DNA from: Streptomyces sp. NBC_01478
GTDB lineage: Bacteria > Actinomycetota > Actinomycetes > Streptomycetales > Streptomycetaceae
Assembly (NCBI RefSeq): GCF_036227225.1
Contig: NZ_CP109444.1
Location: forward strand, 4,383,501-4,447,500
Length of the DNA stretch: 64,000 nucleotides
Direction of reading: 5' to 3'
Of the stretch, positions 55,201-64,000 are shown piece after piece; within the stretch, counting starts at the first letter, position 1; every line of letters begins with the position of its first letter. The position numbers were made by a program, and so were the translations under genes. The notes under the pieces are model-generated. The model did not search any database. It was not told the origin of the DNA and saw only the letters and a program-made list of their open reading frames with translations.

Positions 55201-56985
55201 GTGCCCTCCAGACGTACCGTTCTCGCCGCGACCATGGGCGTCACCGCGTCCCTCGCCGTCGGCGGCACCGCCCACGCCGACGACAAGTCACTGCGCGCGC
55301 TGATCTCCCGTATGACACTGCCGGAGAAGGTCGGCCAGCTCTTCGTGATGCGGGTCTACGGCCATTCCGCCACCGCCCCCGACCAGGCCGACATCGATGC
55401 CAACCTGAGCGAGATCGGGGTGCGGACGGCCGCCGAGCTGATCGCCACGTACCGGGTCGGCGGCATCATCTACTTCACCTGGGCGCACAACACCCGCGAT
55501 CCGCACCAGGTCGCCGACCTGTCCAACGGCATCCAGAAGGCCTCTCTGAAACAACCGCGCGGGCTGCCCGTGCTCATCGCCACCGATCAGGAACACGGCG
55601 CCGTCTGCCGGATCGGCGCGCCCGCGACGCTCTTCCCGGGCGCGATGGCGATCGGCGCCGGCGGCTCCCCCGCCGACGCCCGCACCCTCGGCCGGATCTC
55701 CGGCGCCGAGCTGCGCGCGATGGGCGTCAACCAGGACTACTCCCCCGACGCCGACGTGAACGTCAACCCGGCCAACCCGGTCATCGGCGTACGGTCCTTC
55801 GGCGCCGACCCGGACGCGGTGGCCGCCCTCGTCGCCGCCGAGGTGAGGGGGTATCAGAGCAGCCAGGTCGCCGCCACCGCAAAGCACTTCCCGGGGCACG
55901 GGGACACCGCCGTGGACAGCCACTTCGGGTTTCCCGTCATCACGCACAGCCGGGAGGTGTGGGAGACGCTGGACGCCGTCCCCTTCCGGGCGGCCGTCGG
56001 CGCGGGCATCGACTCGATCATGACCGCGCACATCATGGTCCCTGCCCTCGACGACTCCGGCGACCCGGCCACCCTCTCCCGCCCGATCCTCACCGGCATC
56101 CTGCGCGGGGAACTGGGCTACGACGGGGTCGTCATCACCGACTCGCTGGGGATGGAGGGCGTACGCCAGAAGTACGGCGACGACCGGGTGCCCGTGCTCG
56201 CGCTGAAGGCCGGGGTCGACCAGCTCCTCAACCCGCCCTCCCTCGACATCGCCTGGAACGCCGTCCTCAAGGCCGTGCAGAGTGGGGAGTTGACGGAGGC
56301 GCGGCTCGACGAGTCGATCCTGCGGGTGCTGCGGCTGAAGGCACGACTGGGGTTGTTCGAGGAGCCGTACGTCAGCCGGGCGGGGGTGGACCGTACGGTC
56401 GGGACCGCGGCCCATCGCGCCACCGCCGACGCCATCGCCGGGCGGACGACCACCCTGCTGGTGAACAGGGCCGGGCTGCTGCCGCTGTCCCGTCGTGCGC
56501 ACGGGAGGGTGCTGGTGGTCGGCGCCGATCCGGCCTCCCCCTCGGGTACCACGGGTCCCCCGACCGGTGTACTGGCCGCCGCCCTGACGGAGTTGGGGTT
56601 CACGGCCACCGCGCAGTCCACCGGTACCGAGCCCTCGGCCGCCACCGTCTCGGCGGCCGTGGCCGCGGCGGGCGCGGTGGACGCGGTGGTCGTGGCGACG
56701 TACAACGTCACGGCGAGCAGTGCGCAGAAGACGCTCGTCGAGCAACTCCTCGCCACCGGGCGGCCGGTCGTCGCCGTCGCCGTCCGCAACCCCTACGACG
56801 TCGCCCAACTGCCCGCTGTGTCCGCCTACTTGGCCTCCTACTCCTGGACCGACGTCGAACTCCGGGCGGCGGCACGGGTGATCGCGGGCCGGGTCCGGCC
56901 GCGCGGGAAACTCCCGGTGGCGGTGCAGCGCGCGGACGACGCGACGCAGGTGCTGTATCCCATCGGGCACGGACTGTCGTACTAG
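55201..56985 (+). CDS. Secreted GH3 beta-N-acetylhexosaminidase-like glycosidase
   Basis: Encodes 594 residues from GTG 55201 with GGAAGGAG 8 bases upstream. PSRRTVLAATMGVTASLAVGG is a twin-arginine signal peptide, so it is exported folded. The catalytic GH3 domain has LIATDQEHGAVCRIG, the NagZ-type KHFPGHGDTAVDSH loop that carries the acid/base pair, and the nucleophile in VVITDSLGM. A C-terminal second domain resembles GH3-C. It should release N-acetylglucosamine or similar residues from cell wall or chitin fragments. Repeats and an inverted repeat lie directly upstream. Confidence 0.88.
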   Translation: MPSRRTVLAATMGVTASLAVGGTAHADDKSLRALISRMTLPEKVGQLFVMRVYGHSATAPDQADIDANLSEIGVRTAAELIATYRVGGIIYFTWAHNTRDPHQVADLSNGIQKASLKQPRGLPVLIATDQEHGAVCRIGAPATLFPGAMAIGAGGSPADARTLGRISGAELRAMGVNQDYSPDADVNVNPANPVIGVRSFGADPDAVAALVAAEVRGYQSSQVAATAKHFPGHGDTAVDSHFGFPVITHSREVWETLDAVPFRAAVGAGIDSIMTAHIMVPALDDSGDPATLSRPILTGILRGELGYDGVVITDSLGMEGVRQKYGDDRVPVLALKAGVDQLLNPPSLDIAWNAVLKAVQSGELTEARLDESILRVLRLKARLGLFEEPYVSRAGVDRTVGTAAHRATADAIAGRTTTLLVNRAGLLPLSRRAHGRVLVVGADPASPSGTTGPPTGVLAAALTELGFTATAQSTGTEPSAATVSAAVAAAGAVDAVVVATYNVTASSAQKTLVEQLLATGRPVVAVAVRNPYDVAQLPAVSAYLASYSWTDVELRAAARVIAGRVRPRGKLPVAVQRADDATQVLYPIGHGLSY

Positions 56986-57066
56986 CGCGGTACGACCCCC
57001 GCACGCCCGGCGTGCGCCCGGCCGGTGGAGGTGAACCACCACCAACGACCGGGCGCAGCAGGGGTG

Positions 57067-58491
57067 TTACGGCCGCAGCGTCGGCTCGCGCAGCACGTCC
57101 TGCCGGTCCAGCTTCGCGTCGTACGGTGCGAGGGCCTTCGCCTGTGCCGTCGTCGGGGCGGGGACGCCGGCCCACGCCAGGATGCGGGCGGTGGCGAGCG
57201 CCTTCTGGTCGGCGGTCAGGGCGGCGACGTTCGCGCCGTGGTTGAGGCCGGGCGCGGTGAAGACGTACGAGTCCTTCGAGCCCTTCCCGACGGCGAAGCG
57301 CTCCGCGCCCCACGGGTCGTTCTGGCCGTAGACGAAGAGCATGTGGTCGGCGTGGTGGCGGACCCAACCGTCCACGTCCCGCATGGCGTTCGGCTGGAAC
57401 TTCATCGGGATGGAGCGGGGGACGAAGTTGCGGGGCGGCTGGTAGCCGTAGTGGATGTACTTCTTCTCGATGTACGGGAACTGGATGGTGGGGGCGCCGA
57501 GTTGGGTGCCCGCCTGGTAGTAGTACGGGGTGTACGGGTCCAGGCCCTGGTCGGTGTAGAAGGAGAAGCCGGAGATCGTGTCGACCGAGGTCCAGATCTC
57601 GTCGTCGGTGGCGGCCTGTGCGTTCGCGGGGATGCTGTCGCAGTCGGAGAGCAGGCTGTACTGCCAGAAGCCCCAGACGTAGTCGAGGACGACGGCCTCG
57701 AAGGCCTTGTCGAGGCTGCCGACGGTGGTGAAGGTGAAGCCGTTCTCGGCCGCGTAGGCCGCGTACTTCTGCTCCAGCGGTTCCCGGCGCACCAGCGCCT
57801 CGCGCTGTACGGCGTCCAGGCGGTCGCGGCACTCCTTGGTGCCGACCTTGGTGAAGAAGCGGTCGTAGGCCGAATCCTCGTTGTTCACCACGTCGTTGGG
57901 GGCGACGTAGGCGACGACGCCGTCCATGTCATGCGGGTAGAAGCGCTCGAAGTAGGTGGCCGTCATGCCGCCCTTGGAGCCGCCGGTGGCGATCCAGTTC
58001 TTGGTGTAGACCGACTTGAGGGCCTTGAAGACGCGGTGCTGGTCGCTGGCCGCCTGCCAGATGTCGAGCTTGGACCAGTCGGCCGGGGCGGGCCGGGACG
58101 GCGTGAAGTACCGGTATTCCAGGGAGACTTGGTTGGCGTCCGCGATCCGGGTCGGTTCGCTGCGGCTGGGGTTCGTGGAGACGTTGTAGCCGCTGGTGTA
58201 GAAGACCGTCGGGCGCGAGACGTCCTTGTGCAGCACGGTGATGCGCTGCTGGAAGGTGCCCTTGGACGGGTGCCGGTGGTCGATCGGCTGGGTGTAGTTC
58301 AGGACGAAGTAGCGGTAGCCGGTGTACGGCTTCTCCTGGATCAGGCTCATGCCGGGTATCGCCAGCAACTGGTCCTTGATGTCCGCCGTTTGACTGGCCT
58401 GGCCGGCCTGGGCGGCGGTGGCCACCCCGGCCGTGCCCAGCGTGCCTATGAGCACGGTGAGCGCCAGCAGCCATCTGAGCGCCTTGCGCAT
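57067..58491 (-). CDS. Secreted S37-type tripeptidyl aminopeptidase
   Basis: Encodes 474 residues. A signal peptide (MRKALRWLLALTVLIGTLG to ATA) leads to a PS-10/S37 family peptidase: YFVLNYTQPIDHRHP and GTFQQRITVLHKD early, the nucleophile in ATGGSKGGMTATYFER and VYGQNDPWGAERF plus GLNHGANV as acid and histidine regions. Such enzymes remove N-terminal peptides from secreted proteins, for example from transglutaminase precursors. ATG 58491 has GGGAG 6 bases upstream. It converges with the GH3 gene. Confidence 0.9.
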   Translation of the reverse strand: MRKALRWLLALTVLIGTLGTAGVATAAQAGQASQTADIKDQLLAIPGMSLIQEKPYTGYRYFVLNYTQPIDHRHPSKGTFQQRITVLHKDVSRPTVFYTSGYNVSTNPSRSEPTRIADANQVSLEYRYFTPSRPAPADWSKLDIWQAASDQHRVFKALKSVYTKNWIATGGSKGGMTATYFERFYPHDMDGVVAYVAPNDVVNNEDSAYDRFFTKVGTKECRDRLDAVQREALVRREPLEQKYAAYAAENGFTFTTVGSLDKAFEAVVLDYVWGFWQYSLLSDCDSIPANAQAATDDEIWTSVDTISGFSFYTDQGLDPYTPYYYQAGTQLGAPTIQFPYIEKKYIHYGYQPPRNFVPRSIPMKFQPNAMRDVDGWVRHHADHMLFVYGQNDPWGAERFAVGKGSKDSYVFTAPGLNHGANVAALTADQKALATARILAWAGVPAPTTAQAKALAPYDAKLDRQDVLREPTLRP

Positions 58492-58586
58492 GCAATCTCC
58501 CCTGTGAGGCAGTTGTGAACCGGAAGCTATCGGAGCAACTCCCGTCACACCAGAGGAGGTTGTTCACGGCGGGCGCCGCCGTCAGA

Positions 58587-58973
58587 TCAGCAGAGGATCC
58601 AGCCCGACGTCACCGACCCGCTGCCGACCGAGCCCTTGACGCGCACGCACCGGTGACCGGCGTGCACGGTGACCGGTCCGGCCCGGCGCTTGTAGCGCCC
58701 CTTGTCGACGACCGGGCGGTTGCCGCGCGCCTGGACGCTGACCGACATCGAGCGCTTGGCGCCGGTTCTCCTGGGGGCGGTGTAGGCGCAGACGTAGTCG
58801 CCCCGCCGGAAGACATGGACGGTGCCGGTGGAGAAGGGCAGCGTCGCCACCTCCCGCCCCGGGCAGACCGCCGCCGCCTGCGCGGTGCCGGGTGCCGCGA
58901 GCGCGAGCAGCCCGGACGCCGTGAGCACGGCCGTGCCGAGCGCCACCCGCCGTCGTAGCGCACCCATGTCCAC
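58587..58973 (-). CDS. Small secreted basic protein
   Basis: Encodes about 128 residues: signal peptide LGTAVLTASGLLALAAPGTAQA, then a basic, strand-rich domain with CPGREVATLPFSTG, VFRRGDYVCAYTAP and a C-terminal HRCVRVKG to GWILC. Four cysteines could form two disulphides. GTG 58973 has GGAGG 7 bases upstream; ATG two codons earlier and ATG two codons later are possible starts. No family is recognised. Confidence 0.7.
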   Translation of the reverse strand: MDMGALRRRVALGTAVLTASGLLALAAPGTAQAAAVCPGREVATLPFSTGTVHVFRRGDYVCAYTAPRRTGAKRSMSVSVQARGNRPVVDKGRYKRRAGPVTVHAGHRCVRVKGSVGSGSVTSGWILC

Positions 58974-59056
58974 ACTCATCCCTCCCGCACAGCACAGCAG
59001 CCGAACAGCGTACTGATGTACGGACGCACGACGTATGTCGTACGGTTGCGCGACCG

Positions 59057-62000
59057 TCAGCGGGGTGCGGCGACCGGCTCCTCGGACTCGGGTGCGCCGA
59101 CGAAGGTGCGCCACAGATCGGCGTAGTACCCGCCGAGCGTGAGCAGCTCGTCGTGGGTGCCGTCCTCCACGACTCGGCCGTGGTCCATGACCACGACCCT
59201 GTCCGCGCGGGCCGCCGTGGTCAGGCGGTGGGCGACGACGAGGGTGGTGCGGCGGCCCGCGAGGCGGTCGGTGGCCTGGTTGACCTGGGCTTCTGTCGCC
59301 AGGTCGAGGGCTGCTGTCGCCTCGTCGAGGAGGAGGATGTCGGGGTCGACCAGTTCGGCGCGGGCCAGGGCCAGCAACTGGCGTTGGCCCGCCGAGAGGT
59401 TGCGGCCCCGCTCGGCGACCTCGTGGAGGTAGCCGCCGTCGAGCGTCGCGATCATCTCGTGGGCGCCGACCGCGCGGGCCGCCGCCTCCACCTCGGCGTC
59501 GGTGGCGTCGGGGCGGCCGTAGGCGATGGCGTCGCGGACCGTCCCCTGGAAGAGGTACGCCTCCTGGGGGACGACGCCCAGGTGGTGGCGGTACGACGTG
59601 ATGTCGAGCGAGCGGAGGTCCGTGCCGTCGACCGTGACCCGGCCGCCCGTCGGGTCGTAGAAGCGGGCGACGAGCTTGACGAGCGTCGACTTGCCCGCGC
59701 CCGTCTCGCCGACGAAGGCGACCGTCTGGCCAGCCGGGATCGTCAACTCGACGCCCCCGATGGCCTCTTCGTCATCGCCGTACGCGAAGTGCACGTCCTC
59801 GAAGGCGATCTCGCCGCGGAGGGAGAGGACGTCGAGCGGTTCGTCGGCCGCCCGGGTGGACGTCGGCTCCTGGAGCAGCTCCTGGATGCGGCCCAGGGAC
59901 ACCGTGGCCTGCTGGTAGCCGTCGAAGACCTGGGAGAGCTGCTGGACCGGGGCGAAGAACAGGTCGATGTAGAGCAGGTAGGCGACCAGCGCGCCCGTGG
60001 TCAGGGTCGCGTCGTTCACCCTTCCCGCGCCCGCGATCAGTACCGACGCCGCCGCCACCGACGACAGGAACTGCACGAAGGGGAAGTAGACCGAGATCAG
60101 CCGCTGGCCCCGGGTACGCGCCGCGCGGTAGCTGCTGCTGCGCTCGGCGAACCGCCGGCCGCCGTCGCGCTCGCGTCGGAACGCCTGCACGATCCGCAGC
60201 CCCGACACCGACTCCTGGAGGTCCGCGTTGACCAACGAGACGCGCTCGCGGGCGAGTTCGTACGCCTTCACGCTCGCCCGGCGGAAGAAGAACGTGGCGA
60301 TGACGAGCGGCGGAAGCGTGGCGAACACGACCAGCGCGAGCTGGATGTCGATCACCAGCAGGGCGACCATGATGCCGAAGAACGTGACGACCGAGACGAA
60401 GGCCGTGACCAGGCCCGTCTGGAGGAACGACGACAGGGCGTCGACGTCCGTCGTCATCCTCGTCATGATCCGGCCGGTCAACTCCCGCTCGTAGTAGTCG
60501 AGTCCGAGGCGCTGGAGCTGGGCGAAGATCTTGAGGCGGAGGGTGTAGAGGACTCGCTCCCCGGTGCGTCCCGTCATCCTCGTCTCGCCGCGCTGTGCCA
60601 CCCACTGGACGCCCACGGCGACGAGGGCCAGCAGCGAGGCGGACCAGATCGCGCCGATCGCCATCTTGGTCACGCCCTGGTCGATGCCGTGCCGGATCAT
60701 GACCGGCAGCAGCAGGCTCATGCCCGCGTCCACGGCGACGAGGCCGAGGCTGATCAGCAGCGGGGCGCCGAAACCGCGCAGCAGCCGGCGCAGCCCGTAC
60801 GAGTCCTCGGCGCGGACCGCTCGCGCCTCGTCGATGTCGGGGGTGTCGGTCGCCGGGGGCAACGCGTCGACCTGGGCGAGGAGTTCGGGCGTCGCGGGCA
60901 TCCCGGACAGCGCGGTGTCCTTGGGCTCGCGGTCACCGGTCCACAGGTGGGGCGTGAGCCCGCGCTCGGCGTCGAACTCCGCGTCCAACTCCGCGCGCAC
61001 GGAGGTGTCTTCGGCCGGTGCGGTGGTGGGCAGGGCGTGGCCGGGCGAGACGCCGCCGAGTTCGTCGGGGTCGGTGAGGAGGCGGCGGTAGAGCGGTGAG
61101 CGCTCCTGGAGTTCGTCGTGCGTGCCGATGTCCGCGAGGCCGCCCCCGTCGAGGACGGCGATGCGGTCGGCGAGGTTGAGGGTGGAGCGGCGGTGCGCGA
61201 TCAGCAGCGTGGTGCGGCCCTGCATGACCTGTTTGAGGGCCTCGTGGATCTCGTGCTCGACGCGCGCGTCCACCGCCGAGGTCGCGTCGTCCAGGACCAG
61301 CAGGCGCGGGTCGGTGAGGATCGCGCGGGCGAGGGCGACGCGCTGGCGCTGGCCGCCGGAGAGGGTCAGGCCGTGCTCGCCGACCGTCGTGTCGTAGCCC
61401 TCGGGGAGTTCCGCGATGAACCGGTCGGCCTGCGCGGCCCGGGAGGCGGTGAGGATCTCCTCCTCGGTCGCGTCGGGGCGGCCGTAGGCGATGTTGTTGC
61501 GGACCGTGTCCGAGAAGAGGAAGGAGTCCTCGGGGACCAGGCCGATCGCGGCCCGCAGGGAGTCGAGGGTCAGCTCCCGGACGTCGTGGCCGCCGATGAG
61601 GACGGCGCCGTGGGTGACGTCGTAGAAGCGGGGCAGCAGGAGCGAGACCGTGGATTTCCCGGAGCCTGAGGAGCCGACGACCGCGAGGGTCTCGCCGGGG
61701 TGGATCTCGAAGCTGAGGCCCTTGAGGACGGGGCGGTCGTCGTCGTAGCCGAAGGAGACGTCGTCGAACTCGACCGTGGCCGGGGCGTCGGCGGGGAGTT
61801 CCTTGGTGCCGTCCGTCATCGAGGGCTCGGTGTCGATGAGCTCCAGGACGCGCTCGGTGCCGGCGCGGGCCTGCTGGCCGACCGTGAGGACCATGGCCAG
61901 CATGCGGACCGGGCCGACGAGTTGGGCGAGGTAGGTGGAGAAGGCGACGAACGTGCCGAGCGTGATGTGACCGCGTACCGCGAGCCAGCCGCCGAGGGCG

Positions 62001-62791
62001 AGCATCGCGACCTGGCCGAGGGCGGGGACGGCCTGGAGGGCGGGGGTGTAGCGGGCGTTCTGCCGGATCGTGCGGAGGCGTCCCGCGTAGAGCCGGCGGC
62101 CGACCTCGCGCAGCTTTCCGGTCTCCTGGTCCTCCTGGCCGAATCCCTTCACCACGCGTACGCCGCTGACGGCGCCGTCGACGACTCCCGCGACGGCGGC
62201 GGCCTGGGCCTGCGCGTACCAGGTGGAGGGGTGCAGCTTGCTGCGGCTGCGCCGTGCGATGAAGCCGAGGGCGGGGGCGACGGCCAGGGCGATCAGGGTC
62301 AGCGGCAGGGACAGCCAGGCCATGATCGCGAGGGAGATCAGGAAGAGCAGGACGTTCCCGATGGTCATCGGGAGCATGAAGAGCAGGCCCTGGATGAGCT
62401 GGAGGTCGCTGGTCGCGCGGCCGACGACCTGGCCGGTGGACAGCTCGTCCTGGCGGCGGCCGTCGAGGCGGGTGATCGTGCCGTACATCTCGGTGCGGAG
62501 GTCGTGCTGGACGTCCAGCGCGAGGCGGCCGCCGTAGTAGCGCCGGATGTACGTCGAGACGTAGACGAGGAGGGCGGCGACGATCAGGGCGGCGGCCCAG
62601 GGGGCCATGGAGCGGGTGTGGCCGCCGATCACGTCGTCGATGATCACCTTGGTGACCAGCGGGACGACGGCCATGACCGCCATGCCCGCGAGGGAGGCGC
62701 CGAGGGCCAGGACCACGTCCTTGGGGTATCGCCAGGCGTATCCGGCGAGCCTTCTGGCCCAGCCCTGCGTTTCCCCCTGCTTCGCTGCCAC
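59057..62791 (-). CDS. Single-chain heterodimeric ABC exporter
   Basis: Encodes 1244 residues: TMD1-NBD1-TMD2-NBD2, each TMD with six helices. NBD1 has Walker A at 373-381, LSGGQ at 477-481 and LLVLDDATS, where Asp502 takes the catalytic glutamate's place. NBD2 has Walker A at 1028-1036, LSAGQ at 1132-1136 and LLLDEATAALD with Glu1157. Since each site pairs one NBD's Walker motifs with the other's signature, site 1 is degenerate and site 2 canonical. These two half-transporters are usually separate genes. GTG 62791 has GAAGG upstream. A 60-residue acidic linker joins the halves. It probably exports drugs, lipids or peptides. Confidence 0.92.
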   Translation of the reverse strand: MAAKQGETQGWARRLAGYAWRYPKDVVLALGASLAGMAVMAVVPLVTKVIIDDVIGGHTRSMAPWAAALIVAALLVYVSTYIRRYYGGRLALDVQHDLRTEMYGTITRLDGRRQDELSTGQVVGRATSDLQLIQGLLFMLPMTIGNVLLFLISLAIMAWLSLPLTLIALAVAPALGFIARRSRSKLHPSTWYAQAQAAAVAGVVDGAVSGVRVVKGFGQEDQETGKLREVGRRLYAGRLRTIRQNARYTPALQAVPALGQVAMLALGGWLAVRGHITLGTFVAFSTYLAQLVGPVRMLAMVLTVGQQARAGTERVLELIDTEPSMTDGTKELPADAPATVEFDDVSFGYDDDRPVLKGLSFEIHPGETLAVVGSSGSGKSTVSLLLPRFYDVTHGAVLIGGHDVRELTLDSLRAAIGLVPEDSFLFSDTVRNNIAYGRPDATEEEILTASRAAQADRFIAELPEGYDTTVGEHGLTLSGGQRQRVALARAILTDPRLLVLDDATSAVDARVEHEIHEALKQVMQGRTTLLIAHRRSTLNLADRIAVLDGGGLADIGTHDELQERSPLYRRLLTDPDELGGVSPGHALPTTAPAEDTSVRAELDAEFDAERGLTPHLWTGDREPKDTALSGMPATPELLAQVDALPPATDTPDIDEARAVRAEDSYGLRRLLRGFGAPLLISLGLVAVDAGMSLLLPVMIRHGIDQGVTKMAIGAIWSASLLALVAVGVQWVAQRGETRMTGRTGERVLYTLRLKIFAQLQRLGLDYYERELTGRIMTRMTTDVDALSSFLQTGLVTAFVSVVTFFGIMVALLVIDIQLALVVFATLPPLVIATFFFRRASVKAYELARERVSLVNADLQESVSGLRIVQAFRRERDGGRRFAERSSSYRAARTRGQRLISVYFPFVQFLSSVAAASVLIAGAGRVNDATLTTGALVAYLLYIDLFFAPVQQLSQVFDGYQQATVSLGRIQELLQEPTSTRAADEPLDVLSLRGEIAFEDVHFAYGDDEEAIGGVELTIPAGQTVAFVGETGAGKSTLVKLVARFYDPTGGRVTVDGTDLRSLDITSYRHHLGVVPQEAYLFQGTVRDAIAYGRPDATDAEVEAAARAVGAHEMIATLDGGYLHEVAERGRNLSAGQRQLLALARAELVDPDILLLDEATAALDLATEAQVNQATDRLAGRRTTLVVAHRLTTAARADRVVVMDHGRVVEDGTHDELLTLGGYYADLWRTFVGAPESEEPVAAPR

Positions 62792-62910
62792 GCGGTGCCT
62801 TCCGTTCGCCCTGATCGTGGAGTCCCTGATCAGTTGGTTTCCCGAAAGGCACCAACGCGCGACGGACCGGATTTCATCCCTCCGCAACAAACGGGGGACG
62901 GGCCGGTGGG

Positions 62911-63945
62911 TCAGGTGCGTACCCGGAGGTAGTAGAAGCGGGTCGTCTGTACCGCGTTCTGGTTGTCGTCGCTCACCAGCAGGACCTTGTAGCGGCCCTT
63001 CTCCTTCCCCGTGACGACCATGCCCTCGATGTTGTCGAGGAGGGGGTTCGGCTGGGGCTGCTTCGCCGTGGCGCCGAGGGTCGGACAGTCGGCGATGTCC
63101 GCGAGGAGGGTCTTCTTGATCAGGCGGACGCCGGGCTGGCCGGTGAGGGCGTCGATCTTGCCGGTGTCGGTCGCGTGGCGCGGGTCGGCCAGGTAGAGGC
63201 GGACGGTGTTGCCGACGCCGCTGGTGAAGCCGCGCTCCAGGACGAGGAGCCGGCCGTCGGGGAGGGCCTGCACCTCGGGGACGCCGAGGTAGGCCGCGTC
63301 GGTCTTGTACGCGTACTGCGCGGCGAGCCTGAAGTGGTCGCCCTTGGTCCGGGTCCAGGTCTGGAAGCGGACGGCGCCGGAGGTGTCGCCGGCGATCGGG
63401 TACTCCATCGACGCGAGCAGCGTGCGGCCGCCTGGCAGCAGGGTCAGGCCCTCGAAGGTCTGGTTGGAGACGGCCCGGCCGGCCGGGGCGACCAGGAGGG
63501 AGGACGGGACCGGGAGGCGGTCGAGGATCTTGCCGTCGGCGGAGTAGCGGCGGATCGACGGCTCGGTCTCGGAGGTGATGAGGCGGGTGCCGTCCCGGTC
63601 GACGACCAGGCCCTCGGAGTCGAGGGCGGCGCCGTTCTCGTCGGCGAGGGGGACGACCCGCTCGGGCTGGAGGGTCTTCGCGTCCAGGTCGAACAGCGAG
63701 GAACGGTCCTCCAGGGCGGCGATCGAGCCGTCCCTGTCCACGGCGAGCGCGGAGAAGTTGCCGACGAAGGTGCCGTCGTACGTCGTCTTGTCGAGCGTGT
63801 CGGAGAAGCGGTCGATCGAAACGGAGGACGAACAGGCGTTGCTGGTAAGGGAGTTGCTCACGGCGGTCGCGGGCCCGGCGGCGGTGAGGCAGGTGGCCGC
63901 CGCCAGGCCGGCGGTAGCGGTCGCGAGTACGGTTCTCAGGCGCAT
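62911..63945 (-). CDS. Secreted phytase-esterase-like protein
   Basis: Encodes 344 residues with a signal peptide (LATATAGLAAATCLTAAGPATA). The rest is rich in YWTD-like beta-propeller repeats: FSALAVDRDGSIAALEDRS, SEGLVVDRDGTRLITSETEPSIRRY, FEGLTLLPGGRTLLASME and DNIEGMVVTGKE. This resembles the esterase-like-activity-of-phytase family (PF13449). Catalysis has not been shown from sequence. ATG 63945 has no clear ribosome site and a GTG three codons upstream is possible. It opens the right end of the window. Confidence 0.83.
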   Translation of the reverse strand: MRLRTVLATATAGLAAATCLTAAGPATAVSNSLTSNACSSSVSIDRFSDTLDKTTYDGTFVGNFSALAVDRDGSIAALEDRSSLFDLDAKTLQPERVVPLADENGAALDSEGLVVDRDGTRLITSETEPSIRRYSADGKILDRLPVPSSLLVAPAGRAVSNQTFEGLTLLPGGRTLLASMEYPIAGDTSGAVRFQTWTRTKGDHFRLAAQYAYKTDAAYLGVPEVQALPDGRLLVLERGFTSGVGNTVRLYLADPRHATDTGKIDALTGQPGVRLIKKTLLADIADCPTLGATAKQPQPNPLLDNIEGMVVTGKEKGRYKVLLVSDDNQNAVQTTRFYYLRVRT

Positions 63946-64000
63946 GGGCGTCACCGTAGGACGGGTGGGTGACGTGCGGGAGACCTGCCAGTTAAGCGGA

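Overview
The window has the marks of a Streptomyces-type actinomycete chromosome arm-proximal core region. Base composition is very GC-rich with strong third-position GC, GTG and even TTG starts are common, many genes overlap as GTGA or ATGA, and the left end carries chaplin and rodlin genes, the aerial-hypha surface proteins typical of Streptomyces. Gene order (long chaplin, short chaplin, rodlins, acyl-CoA ligase, inositol genes, copZ-copA, citrate synthase) resembles, from memory, the S. coelicolor region around chpA-chpD-rdlAB to citA. That comparison was not computed.

Left third (1-23.5 kb): a long chaplin with a His/Pro decapeptide tail that runs off the left edge, a short chaplin, and three rodlins. 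These are followed by a long-chain acyl-CoA ligase, a VWA lipoprotein and a two-gene ABC system whose ATPase is fused to an extracytoplasmic hydrolase. Next come a GNAT enzyme, an amino-acid permease and a myo-inositol catabolic operon (iolC, aldolase, iolB, iolD, mmsA) ending in a textbook terminator. An AraC regulator, a 66-aa HTH protein, and a methyltransferase/salicylate-synthase pair follow.

Middle (23.5-43.5 kb): an alcohol dehydrogenase next to a graveyard of three truncated genes (MMPL, TetR, cation/proton antiporter). Then a PrsW-type protease whose stop codon lies inside a CsoR-like copper operator that precedes copZ-copA, and a 1-kb gap with a probable structured RNA, an inverted repeat and a dispersed Streptomyces-style repeat. 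After that come citrate synthase, a RecD2 helicase, an XRE-DUF397 array with one frameshifted copy, a HATPase anti-sigma-like protein, and a self-regulated ribose operon in which the permease and the binding protein are one polypeptide.

Right third (43.5-64 kb): secreted ricin-fold and Ig-like proteins, and a three-gene translationally coupled sugar operon (Gfo/Idh/MocA dehydrogenase, DUF993 aldolase-like protein, TIM-barrel isomerase) beside its own LacI regulator. Further on are several GNAT genes, a MarR-GNAT fusion, an MFS remnant, and an EPSP-synthase-like enzyme. The end holds a Tat-exported GH3 glycosidase, a secreted S37 peptidase, a single-chain heterodimeric ABC exporter and a secreted phytase-esterase-like protein.

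Two dominant themes are surface differentiation and sugar/cyclitol catabolism. The strongest candidates for something undescribed are the hydrolase-ABC fusion with matching topology, the dehydrogenase/DUF993/isomerase operon, the structured RNA candidate upstream of the citrate synthase region, and the operators embedded in neighbouring coding sequence. All functional calls rest on reading motifs by eye; no database search was run.
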